NCBI GenBank assembly: GCA_019802505.1
Contig: JAFMOC010000198.1
Location: 390,001 to 454,000, forward strand
Length of the DNA: 64,000 nucleotides
From: Corydoras sp. C115
Lineage: Eukaryota; Chordata; Actinopteri; Siluriformes; Callichthyidae
Direction of reading: 5' to 3'
The position numbers and the translations under genes are program-made. The notes below the pieces were generated by a model. The model was not told the origin of the DNA and did no database searches. It was given only the letters and a program-made list of their open reading frames with translations. The number at the start of each line of letters is the position of its first letter. Within the stretch, counting starts at the first letter, position 1. This document shows, one piece after another, positions 25,836 through 36,496 of the stretch.

Positions 25836-26117
25836 ATATATATATATATGGGCGGCACGGTGGCTTAGTGGTTAGCACGTTCGCCTCTCAGCACTAGGGA
25901 TTCCCGGTTCCAATCCCCATCTGGGTGGAGTTTCCATGTTCTCCCCGTGTCCGCGTGGGTTTCCTTCGGGTTCTCCGGTTTCCTCCCACAGTCCAAAAAC
26001 ATGGATCAAGTCAGTTCTCCAAATTGAGTTCTCCAAATTGCCCCTATAGAGTGTGTTTGTGTGAATGAGTGTGTGCCCAGCGATAGATTGGCGAATGTCT
26101 GTGTGTGTGTGTATATG

Positions 26118-26175
<58 letters not shown>
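25778..26175 (+). repeat. (TA)n-flanked Mermaid-like SINE
   Basis: (TA)n/(TG)n microsatellites at about 25780-25850 and 26100-26172 bracket a SINE at 25850-26095. The SINE has a good head (GGCGGCACGGTGGCTTAGTG) and stops at GCCCAGCGATAGATTGGCGA, where the second microsatellite begins. Confidence 0.8.
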
Positions 26176-26329
26176 CGTGTGTGTGCGCATGTATATTTGC
26201 TGTGGATATTGTCTCGTGCTCGTGAGGAAACCCCGTATCTCGAGATCACGAGATAAAGAAATTCCTTTATCTCGTTCTTTCCATGGTTTCTCTGTAATAT
26301 TGTTATAGTGTTGTAATATTTAACTGTGG

Positions 26330-26656
26330 ATTTTCAGCTTTCCTCATGAGACGCTGGGTGTAGACATGTCACCGTGGGTGTTTACGACTGCGTCCCGTGG
26401 GTTTGTTATGAATGTGTCTCGTGTCCCGGCGTGTCTCCCGAAGTCTCTGCGCTTCAGAGTGAAAGCAGGTTTATAATCCAGCATATAATCTGCTGCCACC
26501 TGGTCGAGCGGGACTGCACTGACGAACTGAAACCACCCCGCGCTCTGCGCACGGCGTGGCGGACTGACGGCGCGTCGCGACCGCGCGTCCGGGGGGGTGG
26601 GGGTTCGGTTCTCAGCGCTGAGGTGAGACGGACGGACGGACGGACGGTCCGGGACG
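26330..26656 (+). promoter_or_regulatory. rilp: rilp promoter and 5' UTR region
   Basis: Sequence becomes CpG- and GC-rich from about 26500, with a G-run (CCGGGGGGGTGGGGG) and GGAC repeats just before the start codon. No TATA box is evident. Transcription start is not determinable. Confidence 0.5.
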
Positions 26657-29600
26657 ATGGAGGAAGATGAAGATAAGGCCGTGAGGAAGCGGGAGACGGC
26701 GGCCGGCGGCTGCCTGGAGAGGAGCTGCGCGGCTCTGACGGTGGACGACGTGTACGACATCGCCAAGCTGGTCGGCGCCGAGGTGGAGAGGCTGATCGAC
26801 GGCTTCGGGAAAGCCAGCGTCGAGGGTCTGCTGCCCAAAATAGTCAAAGTGCTGGAGCTCCTGGAGAGCTTCGCCGCCAGGAACCACCTTCAGAACGCGA
26901 AGGAAGAGGAGCTGCTGAGGGCGTTTGAAACACTGCAGCTGCAACAGCAAAAAGTACGAAGTGCGAAAGACGCCGACGAGGGAAATAAGCACGATATTCG
27001 GGTAAGAAATGAGGTATATTTAAACACACGTAATGACAATAACAATATTTAAAACTTAATATAAGTTTGGCGGCGTGTTTTACAACCGCTAGAACACCGT
27101 GACCTAGAGTTGGTTATGGCTGTATCCCAATCCTCTACACTTCCCCTAAACTAGTGCACTACTTCATAGGTTAGGTTAAGACCTCACACCTGGCGACATG
27201 TAGATGCTTTTGGTGGGAAAACTTACCGGTTTTATAATCAGTGGACAGCGACGTTGATGTCTATTGATGATTTTTAATTAATTTTAATGAACATGAAATA
27301 GTTTTGGAACCGAAAACGTCGCTTTGCGGTTCAATAACCGCACGGTGGTCATCGTGACTTGTGAGTGGGCAGAGTGGGCATGCGCATGCGCAAAGCGAGA
27401 GAAGCCTTCTGAGGCAAATTCCAAATCGACAAATTTAAAATTAAAAAATCTTTAAACTCGGTCATAATCCAATTCATTCGACGTTTTTAGGGTCGCTGTC
27501 AACTTATTTGCCCAATTAATGCACAATTTATGGAAGGCTGCGTGGCATTTTAGTTGTGTGGCGTCGTATAATGACCCAAGAGGGTCAGCAATGTTTATAC
27601 CTTTATAAAATTTGAATTACTAGTTTATTATTCAGCCTTCCATCCATCCATTCACCCATTCACCATCCATCCATTATCTTCCACTTTATCCTCTACATCC
27701 AGCGGAGAACATTTCGGACGTTGGGCAGATACACCCAGAACAGGACGCCAATCGATCGCTGGGCAAACACTCACTCACACACACACACACACACACTCTC
27801 TATATGGGGCAATTTGGAGAACTCAATTGACCTTTATCCATGTTTTTGGACTGTGGGAGGAAACCGGAGAACCTGGAGAAAACCCATGGAGACACGCGGA
27901 GAACATGCAAACTCCACCCAGATTGGGATTCGAACCGGGAATCCCTAGTTCTGAGAGGAGAACATACTAACCACTAAGCCATCATGCCGCCCGAGGCAAA
28001 ACCAAATTTACAAATTTAAGATTTAAGGGGGGGTTCCTTATGCTCATCCAGTGGAGAACATTTTCGGGCGCTGGGCAAATACATCAACAGCCACACACCT
28101 TATGGGGCAATTTAGAGCATTCAATGGTTTTAGACTGTGGGAGGAAATCAGAGAACCCACGGTGATAACATGTAAATAAGGAAACCCTGATTGGGATTCA
28201 AATTATTGATCGCCAGCCAACTATAAATCAATTTCCAAGGAATTTATCCAAAATTAGAGCCCCTACACGGTCATGCATCGGGGAATGGGCAGGGAAACAT
28301 CCTGGACAGGTGACCAGCCTACCGCAAGACTAACACACATTCACACCTGAGACCAACCAAGTTTTAACTTCAAACTTTGGAAGAATACCCATGAAGACTT
28401 TGGGACATGTAACAGAACCCAGGAACCCAGAACCTTCTGTCGAATGCACCACCCTAATCACCACCACAGTGTTTCTTATACCCTCAAATGTTCTTCTCAG
28501 AACGTCACTAAATTCAGTCTTAATGCCTAAAATTAAATTACACATGTCACGGAGTCACGAGTCAGTTATACATTACCTCAAGCTGCTCTCTCCATGTGCA
28601 TCGTTTATACACCACACTGTCGTCACATGATTGTTATGTAATTACATTTACATTACATTACATTACATTACATTACATTTGGTCATTTAGCCGATGCTTT
28701 TATCCAAACCGACTTACAAGGTGAGCACAGGGTTCATCACAACATCCCTGGAGCAATGAGGGTTAAGGGCCTTGCTCAAGGACCCACATTGGTAACTTCA
28801 GTGGACCTGGGATTTGAACCCCCAACCTTCAGATTGATAGCCCAACACCCTGACTACTGAGCTACCGCGCCCCATAATAATATTTATTAATTACATGAAC
28901 TCTTCACACGCTTCTAATTAAGTCCTCCGTGCGTAAGGGGTGTTCACCATGACTTTGTTTCAACTGTGTAGATGAATTAAAAGCCTGTGTTTTGCAACAG
29001 GACTGGCAGCAGAAAGAGCAGAAATGGGGCCAGAAGGTGGAAAAGCTGCAAAACGAGGTGGAGAAGCTGCAAGAGGAGAAGCAAGGACTTCTGGGCCGCC
29101 TACAGAGCTCAATGTCTAAAGAAGGTACGGTGATCAACACCGTACCTCACCTTCCAACAATAACGACAATAAAACCTGTTCAAACATTCAACTAATACAT
29201 CGCCTTTGAATTTAAGGGAGATTTTCCCTCCAAAATGTACATGCAGCATCTTCATATTGGATTTTAAAATTTCAATTGACCTCATGCAGACCAGACAGGG
29301 GCAACTGAAGGGCAGGCTGTCACTCTGGGGACTTCAATTGCCCAGGTTTGGAAGGACGGTACAATTGTGCTGTTTAATTTGTATTAAACATAATAAATAT
29401 TATACTGATTTCAAATCGATCCTTTATTGGAAGAAGCTTGATTGCTTGCTGCTGGTGTTTGAAATATATTGTTCTATAGAGTGTAATAAGTAGAAGTTAA
29501 ACTTGTCAACCGTTTTTAAAGCCGTTTTTTGTTTCATACCAAACATTCAGTGTTTAAACATCTTTGTGCATAAAGTTGTTATTAAATACTGTTATATGTG

Positions 29601-30524
29601 TATAACTACAGAAATGTAAATGGATATATTAATAAGCAATCTTCGCCTCTCAACGCTAGGGATTCCCGGTTCGAATCCCCATCTGGGTGGAGTTTCCATG
29701 TTCTCCCCGTGTCCGCATGGGTTTCCTCCGGGTTCTCCGGTTTCCTCCCACAGTCCAAAAACATGGATAAAGGTCAATTGAGTTCTCCAACTTGCCCCAT
29801 ATTGAGTGTGTCTGTGTGAGTGAGTGTGTGCCCAGCGAAGGATTGGCGCCCTGTCCTGGGTGTGTCTTCCCCAGCGCCCGAAACGTTCTCCCCTGGATTG
29901 GCATGGGGAACCCCCCCCCCCGCGACCCTATTATAGGACAAAGCAGAAGATGATGGATGGATGGAATAAGCAATTGCTTATTACAAGTCTATAACACGGT
30001 CCGCGTGGGGTTCTCAGGTTTCCTTCCAATGACCAAAAACATGTTTCAAGGTGAATTGAATGCTCTAAATTGCCCCATATAGTGTGTGTCTGTGTGAGAG
30101 AGTGTGCCCAGCAATAAATTGGCGCCCTGTACTGGGTGTATCTGCCTAGCACCCGACACATTCTCCCCTGGGAGGGTATGGAGAACCCCAACGCTACCGT
30201 AGTAGAGGATTAAGTGGAATGCAATGTTATTGTGTCTGATTGGTGGGAGGCCCGGTTTGGGACTTGAGTCAATGACAAGATACGCCTTTATTAATTTCCC
30301 CATTGGGGTTTAATAAAGGCATATCTTATATTTGTTTTCATCATTCCCGTGTTAACGATGTCCATTTTTTTCCCTTCAGATCAAACACAGCGTCAGGAAC
30401 GAGAGGTAATGCTGAAACTAAAAGAAGTTGTGGATAAGCAGCGTGATGAGCTCCGAGCAAAAGTCCAAGAGACGTCTCACATGTCTAAAGAGGTGGAGGC
30501 GGTACGGATACGAGCCAACACCTG

Positions 30525-30566
<42 letters not shown>

Positions 30567-33500
30567 AACATGCGGTGGAAGATCTGCTGGAGGCTGTAAC
30601 GTATGCTCTGAGATGTTTGTTTTTTTTATGGCATGTTTAATCAGTACACCCTCGGCATCTGGCATCGGTGGGAGTCAGCTGATCTCAGTGCTGTAATTAA
30701 CGCAGCCAGCCCCGCCCTTAAAACAAGCCTGAACAATACCCATGTACCAGCTGCATGCTGGGGCGGGGTCACAGACTTGCTAAAACATTTATTATTTTAA
30801 ATTTGCATTTAGTAAAGAACGAATGATTGTATCTGCTCATCATTCATTGGTCTCAAATGCAAATAATTGGTTAGCTGACTGACAGGAACTAATATAAAAC
30901 TAATAGATAGAGTGTATAGTAATTAACAGATCCCCTCATATTTTGAGCTTTTTTTCCATGGAGGATCACTGTAGCTACATGCTCGGCTGTTCCGCAGTTA
31001 ATTGGGCATAGGTGCGGCAGAACCCGGAGCCGTTCATGTTTTTAGAACCGAGCATATTTGGGCCCGTGGCCCGGTACTCTTGGCTCTGAAACATACTAGA
31101 TGTTTGGATGCACTCAATGTACTTCCAAGTTCAAGTAATTTATTTCTATAGTGCTTTTTTTTACAATTGTACATCTATTACAAATAATAGTGCAGCAGCT
31201 TTACAGTATTATAAGCCTTTAAAACCCAATGAGCAAGCCAAGGCGACAGTGCCAAGTCAAAACTCCCTGTTATGTTATTATTTTAAGTAAAAAAACCTCG
31301 TAAGGAGGCGGCACGGTGGCTTAGTGGTTTTATCACGTTCGCCTCTCAGCACTAGGGATTCCCGGTTCGAATCCCCATCTGGGTGTTTCCATGTCCTCCC
31401 CGTGTCCGCGTGGGTTTCCTCCGGGTTCTCCGGTTTCCTCCCACAGTCCAAAAACATTGATCAAGTCAATTGAGTTCTCCAAATTGCCCCATGTGTGTTT
31501 GTGTGCGTGTCTGTGTGCGTGAGTGTGTGTCCAGTGATAGATTGGTGTCCTGTCCTGGGTGTATCTGCCCAGCGCCCGAAACGTTCTCCTCTGGATGGGC
31601 ATGGGGAACCACAGTAGAGGATAAAGCGGAAGATAATCAATGAATGAATGAATAAAAACCTTGTGAGGACCGAGGCTTATTACATGCATATTAACTAACA
31701 ATAACTAATAGTTCAAGTGTTATGGGTGGCACAATGGTGTAGTGTTTAGCATGTTCTCCTCTTAGCACAAGGGTATCCAAGTTCATATCCCAATAAGGGT
31801 GGCGTTGCCATGTTCTCCCCGTGTCCACATGGGTTTCCTCCGGGTTCTTCGGTTTCCTCACACAGTCTAAAAACGTGATGACAAGGTGAATTGAATGTTC
31901 TAAAAAATAGTGTGTGTATGAGTGAGTGCGTGTGCCCCCAACGATAGATCAGCACCCTGCCCCGTGCCCTAAACATTCTCCCCTGTATGGGAATGAGACC
32001 CCCCCCCATAGAGGATTAAGTGGCTGTGATCTGATTGGCAGCTTCAGGAGCAGCTGGATCGCTTCATGAAGATGAACGGGGAGCTGAGGAACAAACAGAA
32101 CATGCTGCAGGCGCAGCTGAAGAGCACCGTGGAGAGGAGGGCCGACCTGGAGGCCGACCTGTGTGAGAAGCAGAAAGAGATCGAACGACTGGCCGGGCAG
32201 CTGCAGCAAGCCAGCCACACCAACGCCGCTCAAAACCCGGTAAGAACCTTCAGCTGGTCTGTAAGATCCTCAGTGTGCAGGACGTTCGCATAGATGGACT
32301 TTGTAGTTACTCTGGTCTCAGGACCATGGAGCAGGTGTCATTAGGGTGGTGGATGATTCTCAGGACTGCAGTGACACTGACATGGTGGTGGTGTGTTCGT
32401 ATGTGTGATGTGAATTGTATGTCTCATCCGGTCTCGTCCGCTCGTCATAGAACAGTTCGGTTCCCGACCTGACGGACAAAATGATCATCGATCTGAAGGA
32501 CCCGAATCGACCCTGTTTTACCAAACAGGAGGTGCGAGACATGCTCTACGAGAGGAATGAGCTCAAGGCCAATCTCTTCCTGGTGCAAGAAGAGCTGGCT
32601 TACTACCAAAGGTGAGGTCCTCTGAGATCCCCCCCCCCCCGACCCTAATTCTGATTGGCAGATCGGTGTGTATCTGTAACCGCACACCGTATCCATGTGA
32701 CCCCGCAGAGAGATCCTGAACGATGAGCGATGTCCCGGCTTTTTACTGAAAGCCGTGCGTTCGGCTATAAAGAAGCAGAGGACGGTCATTAAAGCCAAGA
32801 TGCTGGGGATCCCGGGGGACGAATGCAGCAGGTGAGACGGTACCCAGGTCTGTATGCTAGGCATGATGTCATTACGGCAGCATTAACCAGGACTTTTATC
32901 ATCAATGACCCGCAGCGATGAGGAGGACGGTCCTTTGTTCAAGTCGAATATGTAGATGTTCTCTGCTGTGGCGCCCCCTAATGGGAACAAGCCTGCAGAA
33001 GAAATGAGGACCATTATTACACAGATGAGAATGTGGAGGGAACCCTCGCCCTCACTGTGTGTCCACTGAAGAACACATCTCCAGTTCAAATCCCCATCTG
33101 GGTGGAGTTTCCATGTCCTCCCCGCGTCCGCGTGGGTCCGGGTTCTGCCCATTGCCCGAAATGTTCTGTCCTGGATGGGCATGGGGGAACCCCCCCCCGC
33201 AACCCTAATATAGGATAAAGCAGAAGATGATGGATGGATGTTAAAAATATCAGGTTCTCTGTAGGAATGCCGTGAGTTAGTACAGTACACACTGTAACAG
33301 CAGGGTGTAACCGGTCTAAAGAACATGATTCATGATCCCCCGGGTTTCCCGGATCTCAGTCTAATTGAAGCTTTTTTCCGGAGAACATCTCAGGTGCTGG
33401 GAAAATACACCCAGGACAGGGGGGCAATCTATTGCTGGACACACACTCACTCACACAAACACTCTGCATGGGGCAATTTGGAGAACTCAATTGACCTTGA

Positions 33501-33941
33501 TCGATGTTTTTGGACTGTGGGAGGAAACCGGAGAACCCGGAGGAAACTCACGCTGACACAGGGAGGACATGGAAACTCCACCCAGATCGGTATTCGAACC
33601 GGGAATCCCTAGTGCTGAGAGGAGAACATGCCAAACCACCGTGCCTCCCCATAACCGTAATGACCTGATAGATCCAGCTTTAAATTCTCAGCACATAGTT
33701 TAAAGCATGTCACCCTTTTTCTGTAAGTTCCAAAAACTCAAAGTGTTTCTGATTTAATTTACACCCTTCTTCATCTTCATCTTCTTCATCTTCTCACGCC
33801 CTCAGATTCGGGTTCCTGAGCCGCTCGGGCAGTGGGAGGAGCCAGGAGCCAGACAGCCACAGTTCGGCGTGGGAGATCCTCACCTCCGAAGAACAGGTAC
33901 CCGAGGACCGGCCCGGACTCGGCCCCGCCCACAGCACCTGA
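26657..33941 (+). CDS. rilp: Rilp, Rab-interacting lysosomal protein (8 exons)
   Basis: Rilp is a Rab7 effector on late endosomes and lysosomes that recruits dynein-dynactin to move them toward the cell centre. Exons: 26657-27001, 29001-29124, 30380-30501, 32042-32239, 32451-32611, 32709-32831, 32916-32951 (optional, 36 nt), 33806-33941; joined length 414 residues (human 401). Residues about 25-110 form the RH1 domain (DVYDIAKLVG, LLPKIVKVLELLE). Exons 2-4 encode a Glu/Lys/Gln-rich coiled coil. Residues about 270-340 form the RH2/Rab-binding region (LTDKMIIDLKD, FTKQEVRDMLYERNELK). The tail has FGFLSRSGSG. The ATG at 26657 is in good context and opens the RH1 frame. Position between prpf8 and scarf1 matches human RILP, which argues against RILPL1/2. 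The exon 7 donor (gtagat) is weak; without splicing there, a TAG follows at once. Confidence 0.88.
27640..28200 (-). repeat. Two inverted Mermaid-like SINEs in rilp intron 1
   Basis: A nearly full copy covers 27640-27995, with the inverted head ending AAGCCATCATGCCGCCC. An older, strongly diverged copy follows at about 28030-28200. Confidence 0.75.
28640..28876 (-). repeat. HAmo-like tRNA-derived SINE, full length
   Basis: On the minus strand the head reads GCGCGGTAGCTCAGTAGTCA (A-box-like) and GGGTTCAAATCCCAGGTCC (B-box-like). The body and tail match the copy at 1023, and the tail ends in tandem ACATT words. The tail shares its TAAAAGC and ACATTTAC words with the LINE 3' end at 60740-60805. 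Confidence 0.7.
29631..29975 (+). repeat. Mermaid-like SINE with target-site duplication
   Basis: The element lacks the first part of its head. AATAAGCAAT occurs immediately before it (29631-29640) and immediately after its (GGAT)n tail (29966-29975), consistent with a target-site duplication. It lies in rilp intron 2. Confidence 0.75.
30000..30240 (+). repeat. Older Mermaid-like SINE fragment
   Basis: Lacks the head and starts at CCGCGTGGGGTTCTC; 3' blocks are present but diverged (GGGAGGGTATGGAGAACC). Confidence 0.65.
30277..30328. repeat. Imperfect hairpin repeat
   Basis: AAGATACGCCTTTATTAA and TTTAATAAAGGCATATCTT are near-perfect inverted arms around a short TTTCCCCATTGGGG centre. It may be a remnant of a foldback element. 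Confidence 0.6.
30527..30563. repeat. (CA)n microsatellite in rilp intron 3
   Basis: About 36 bases of uninterrupted CA starting 25 bases after the exon 3 donor. Confidence 0.85.
31125..31270 (+). repeat. Unclassified interspersed repeat
   Basis: Words such as AATTTATTTCTATAGTGCTT and GCAGCTTTACAG occur in a widespread fish repeat that I know only by appearance. It lies in rilp intron 3. Confidence 0.4.
31290..31665 (+). repeat. Mermaid-like SINE with target-site duplication
   Basis: A full-length copy with head GGCGGCACGGTGGCTTAGTG and (GAAT)n tail. Near-identical AAAAACCTCGTAAGGA and AAAAACCTTGTGAGGA lie on its two sides. Confidence 0.8.
31725..32025 (+). repeat. Older Mermaid-like SINE
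   Basis: All blocks are present but diverged. The tail (GAGGATTAAGTGG) ends about 17 bases before rilp exon 4, so the repeat abuts the branch-point region. Confidence 0.7.
32292..32405 (+). repeat. MITE-like repeat fragment
   Basis: Contains GATGGACTTTGTAGTT, AGCAGGTGTCATTAGGGTGG and CTGCAGTGACACTGACATGG, as in the copies at 24505 and 49203. It lies in rilp intron 4. Confidence 0.6.
33080..33240 (+). repeat. Mermaid-like SINE with core deletion
   Basis: The B-box region (GTTCAAATCCCCATCTGGG) is joined to the 3' part (CTGGATGGGCATGGGG) and a (GATG)n tail, in rilp intron 7. Confidence 0.75.
33375..33650 (-). repeat. Mermaid-like SINE, 3'-truncated
   Basis: An inverted copy from GGAGAACATCTCAGGTGCTG to an inverted head near 33640; the tail is absent. 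Confidence 0.75.
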
Positions 33942-34059
33942 GGAGAGGCACACGGAGTTTCCAGCATTTTATGAAAACTCTTCAAACGAAACAGAAAAAC
34001 CATCGTTTCAACCAAAATTTCAATAATTTTCTCTACCTCTAGTGCTCTGACATGTATTC

Positions 34060-34715
34060 TTAGCGGTTGCCATAACAACTATAATCCCTCTTAAACAGTG
34101 GGCATCAAAACAACTAAAATCTCTCATAAACAGTGGTTGCCACAACAACCATAATTCCTCATAAATACAGGTTGCCACAACAACTATAATCCCCCAACAG
34201 TGGTTTCCTCACCTATTATAATTTCCTTATAAACAGTGGTTGCCACAACTACAATAATCCATCATTAACAGTGGTTGCCACAACTACAATAATCCCTCAT
34301 TAACAGTGGTTGCCACAACTAAAATAATCCATCATTAACAGTGGTTGCCACAACTACAATAATCCCTAATTAACAGTGGTTGCCACAACTACAATAATCC
34401 ATCATTAACAGTGGTTGCCACAGTTACAATAATCCCTCATTAACAGTGGTTGCCACAACTACAATAATTCATCATTAACAGTGGTTGCCACAACTACGAT
34501 AATCCATCATAAAAAGCAGTTGCCACAACAACTTTAATCTCTCATAAACAGTGGTTGCCACAACTACAATAATTGCTCATAAACCGTGACGTCCACAACT
34601 ACGATAATCCCTCATTAACGGTGGTTGCCACATCAACTATAATCCATCATAAGCAGCAGTTGCCACAACAAATATATTCCCTTATAAACAGCGGTTGCCA
34701 CAACCCACTGAAACC
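34060..34715 (+). repeat. 35-bp minisatellite inside the rilp 3' UTR
   Basis: The unit reads CAGTGGTTGCCACAACTACA followed by ATAATCC-TCATTAA. Neighbouring units start exactly 35 bp apart (34269 and 34304). About 17 units of decreasing quality lie between the rilp stop codon (33941) and the polyadenylation signals (35084, 35154), so they would be transcribed. Confidence 0.85.
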
Positions 34716-35083
34716 CAGACTGCCTTATATGGTGAAAGAAAGAGAGTGTATGAGTGAAGAAATAGAGAAAGAATTAATCTTGTATTCTTGTATTTTTAAA
34801 CTCTGTATTATATTTTAATCTCAATGAGCTCACGACCCTAAAACCTCGATCCACCACCAGGGGGCATTATAATGCGTTAAATCGATTTTCCATCGAAATC
34901 CAGATTATTTTTCTATCGTGCAGCTGGATGAACCTGTCTCAGCTCGCTTGGTGATTTTTATGCAGATCTCAGTATTTTAAAATGAGTTTTAATGTTTTAA
35001 AGCTGTGTTTCATGTGAATATAAAATTGATTTTGCATCTTTGAAGTTTATTTTTATAAACAGTGATCGAACCTTCAGAGCTTT

Positions 35084-35159
35084 ATTAAAATGGATGCACA
35101 TGGTGAACAAGCTGTGCTCGTTTCTTTATCATTTTATTTCAAAAGTGGAAGTTAATAAA
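35084..35159 (+). terminator. rilp: rilp polyadenylation signals
   Basis: ATTAAA at 35084-35089 is followed by a GT-rich stretch (GCTGTGCTCGTTTC). AATAAA at 35154-35159 is a second candidate. No other hexamer in a good context was noted nearer the stop codon. Confidence 0.5.
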
Positions 35160-35389
35160 TGTTTTAATAGAATAAAAAATTAGGTTTAAAGATCATGGGC
35201 CGAGTGTGACATGCTGAAGAAATCCTGATGTTTTAGTAAAATAAAAGTCCCCCAAGAAACACGACTGGGGAGGACATCAAAGAGGAGATCCAGAAGTACA
35301 AAGAAAAGGCAAAAAGTTTCTTCAAAAGACTTCAAACAAAGAAACAATGGTTATCTCAATGAGAGAACGCTAAGGTCTGTATATATATC

Positions 35390-35700
35390 CAGCCATTATC
35401 TTCCGCTCTATCCTCTATTAGGGTCATGGGGGGGGGGAGGGGTGTTCCCCATGCCCATCCAGGGGAGAATGTTTCGGGCACTGGGAAGATACACCCAGGA
35501 CAGGACACCAATCTATCGCTGGGCACACACACAGACTTCATATGGGGCAATTTGGAGAACTCAATTGACTTTGATCCATGTTTTTGGACTGTGGGAGGAA
35601 ACCAGAGAACCCGGAGGACATGGAAACTCGCCCCAGATTGGGATTCGAACCGGGAATCCCCAGCGCTGAGAGGAGAACATGCCAACCACTAAGCCACCGT
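35390..35700 (-). repeat. Mermaid-like SINE
   Basis: An inverted copy from CCATTATCTTCCGCTCTATC to CTAAGCCACCGTG with a small core deletion. Confidence 0.8.
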
Positions 35701-35704
35701 GATG

Positions 35705-35815
35705 ATCACCTTGTGATGCTCCTGACCAATAGAGAACAGAGAACCAACAGAACACAGATGGACTACAGTCTGTAATTATAAAACTACAAAGTCCATCTCT
35801 ATGGTAAGTGGAGGA
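35705..35815 (-). repeat. MITE-like repeat fragment
   Basis: Contains TGATGCTCCTGACCAATAGA, ACTACAGTCTGTAATT and AACTACAAAGTCCATCT, the last matching the right terminus of the element at 49203. Confidence 0.6.
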
Positions 35816-35984
35816 CATAGAGAATGGCAGTTCAAACCCCGAGTCTACTAAAGAGAACACCAATGTGGGCCCCTGAGCGAGGCCCCTCATTAACCCTCAT
35901 TGCTCCAGGGGGAGCCGTATCATCTCTGTGTTCTGAGCCCATCCACCGAGATTATAGATGTGGATGGCGCTTTGTGGCTCACAG

Positions 35985-36185
35985 ACCCACTCTATATGGG
36001 GCAATTTGGAGAACTCAATTGACCTTGATCCATGTTTTTGGACTGTGGGAGGAAACCGGAGAACCCGGAGGAAACCCACGCGGACACAGGGAGGACATGG
36101 AAACTCCACCCAGATGTGGATTCAAACTGGGAATCCCCAGCACTGAGAGGAGAACATGCTAAACCACTAAGCCACCATGCCGCCA
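35985..36185 (-). repeat. Mermaid-like SINE, 3'-truncated
   Basis: An inverted head and core only, from CTCTATATGGGGCAATTTGG to AAGCCACCATGCCGCC. Confidence 0.8.
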
Positions 36186-36189
36186 CTCT

Positions 36190-36496
36190 GTTACGTACGT
36201 GTATTTAGTTTATTTGTATAAAGGCAGCAGATTATATTCCGTGGTTTTAATCCCGGTTCGGATGAGATACAGGACGTGAGAACATGCTCCAACACGCTCT
36301 GCTCGAAAAATGCTCTTCCCAAAAGCGGCCTGAATTGGTGGAAATGGCTCCGACTTCCCCAGGAAGCCCAGGAGGTGGGAGCGGAGGGGTCCGGAGGGCC
36401 CGGGCGCGCCTCGTCCAGTCGGGATAAGATGGAGGGTCTGGATTAATCCCGTTCTGTCGGACCGAGGAGCTCAGAGCAGAAGGAAGCCGGAGGAAG
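36190..36496 (+). promoter_or_regulatory. scarf1: scarf1 upstream region
   Basis: A GC-rich segment (about 36340-36490) with GGAGG and CCGGG words precedes the start codon. No TATA box was found. A 5' UTR exon boundary is not visible, so the promoter probably lies directly here. Confidence 0.45.

Noticed and set aside
34060..34715. Possible CRISPR array (regular 35-bp spacing)
   Set aside because: The units are contiguous with no unique spacers and lie in a vertebrate 3' UTR.
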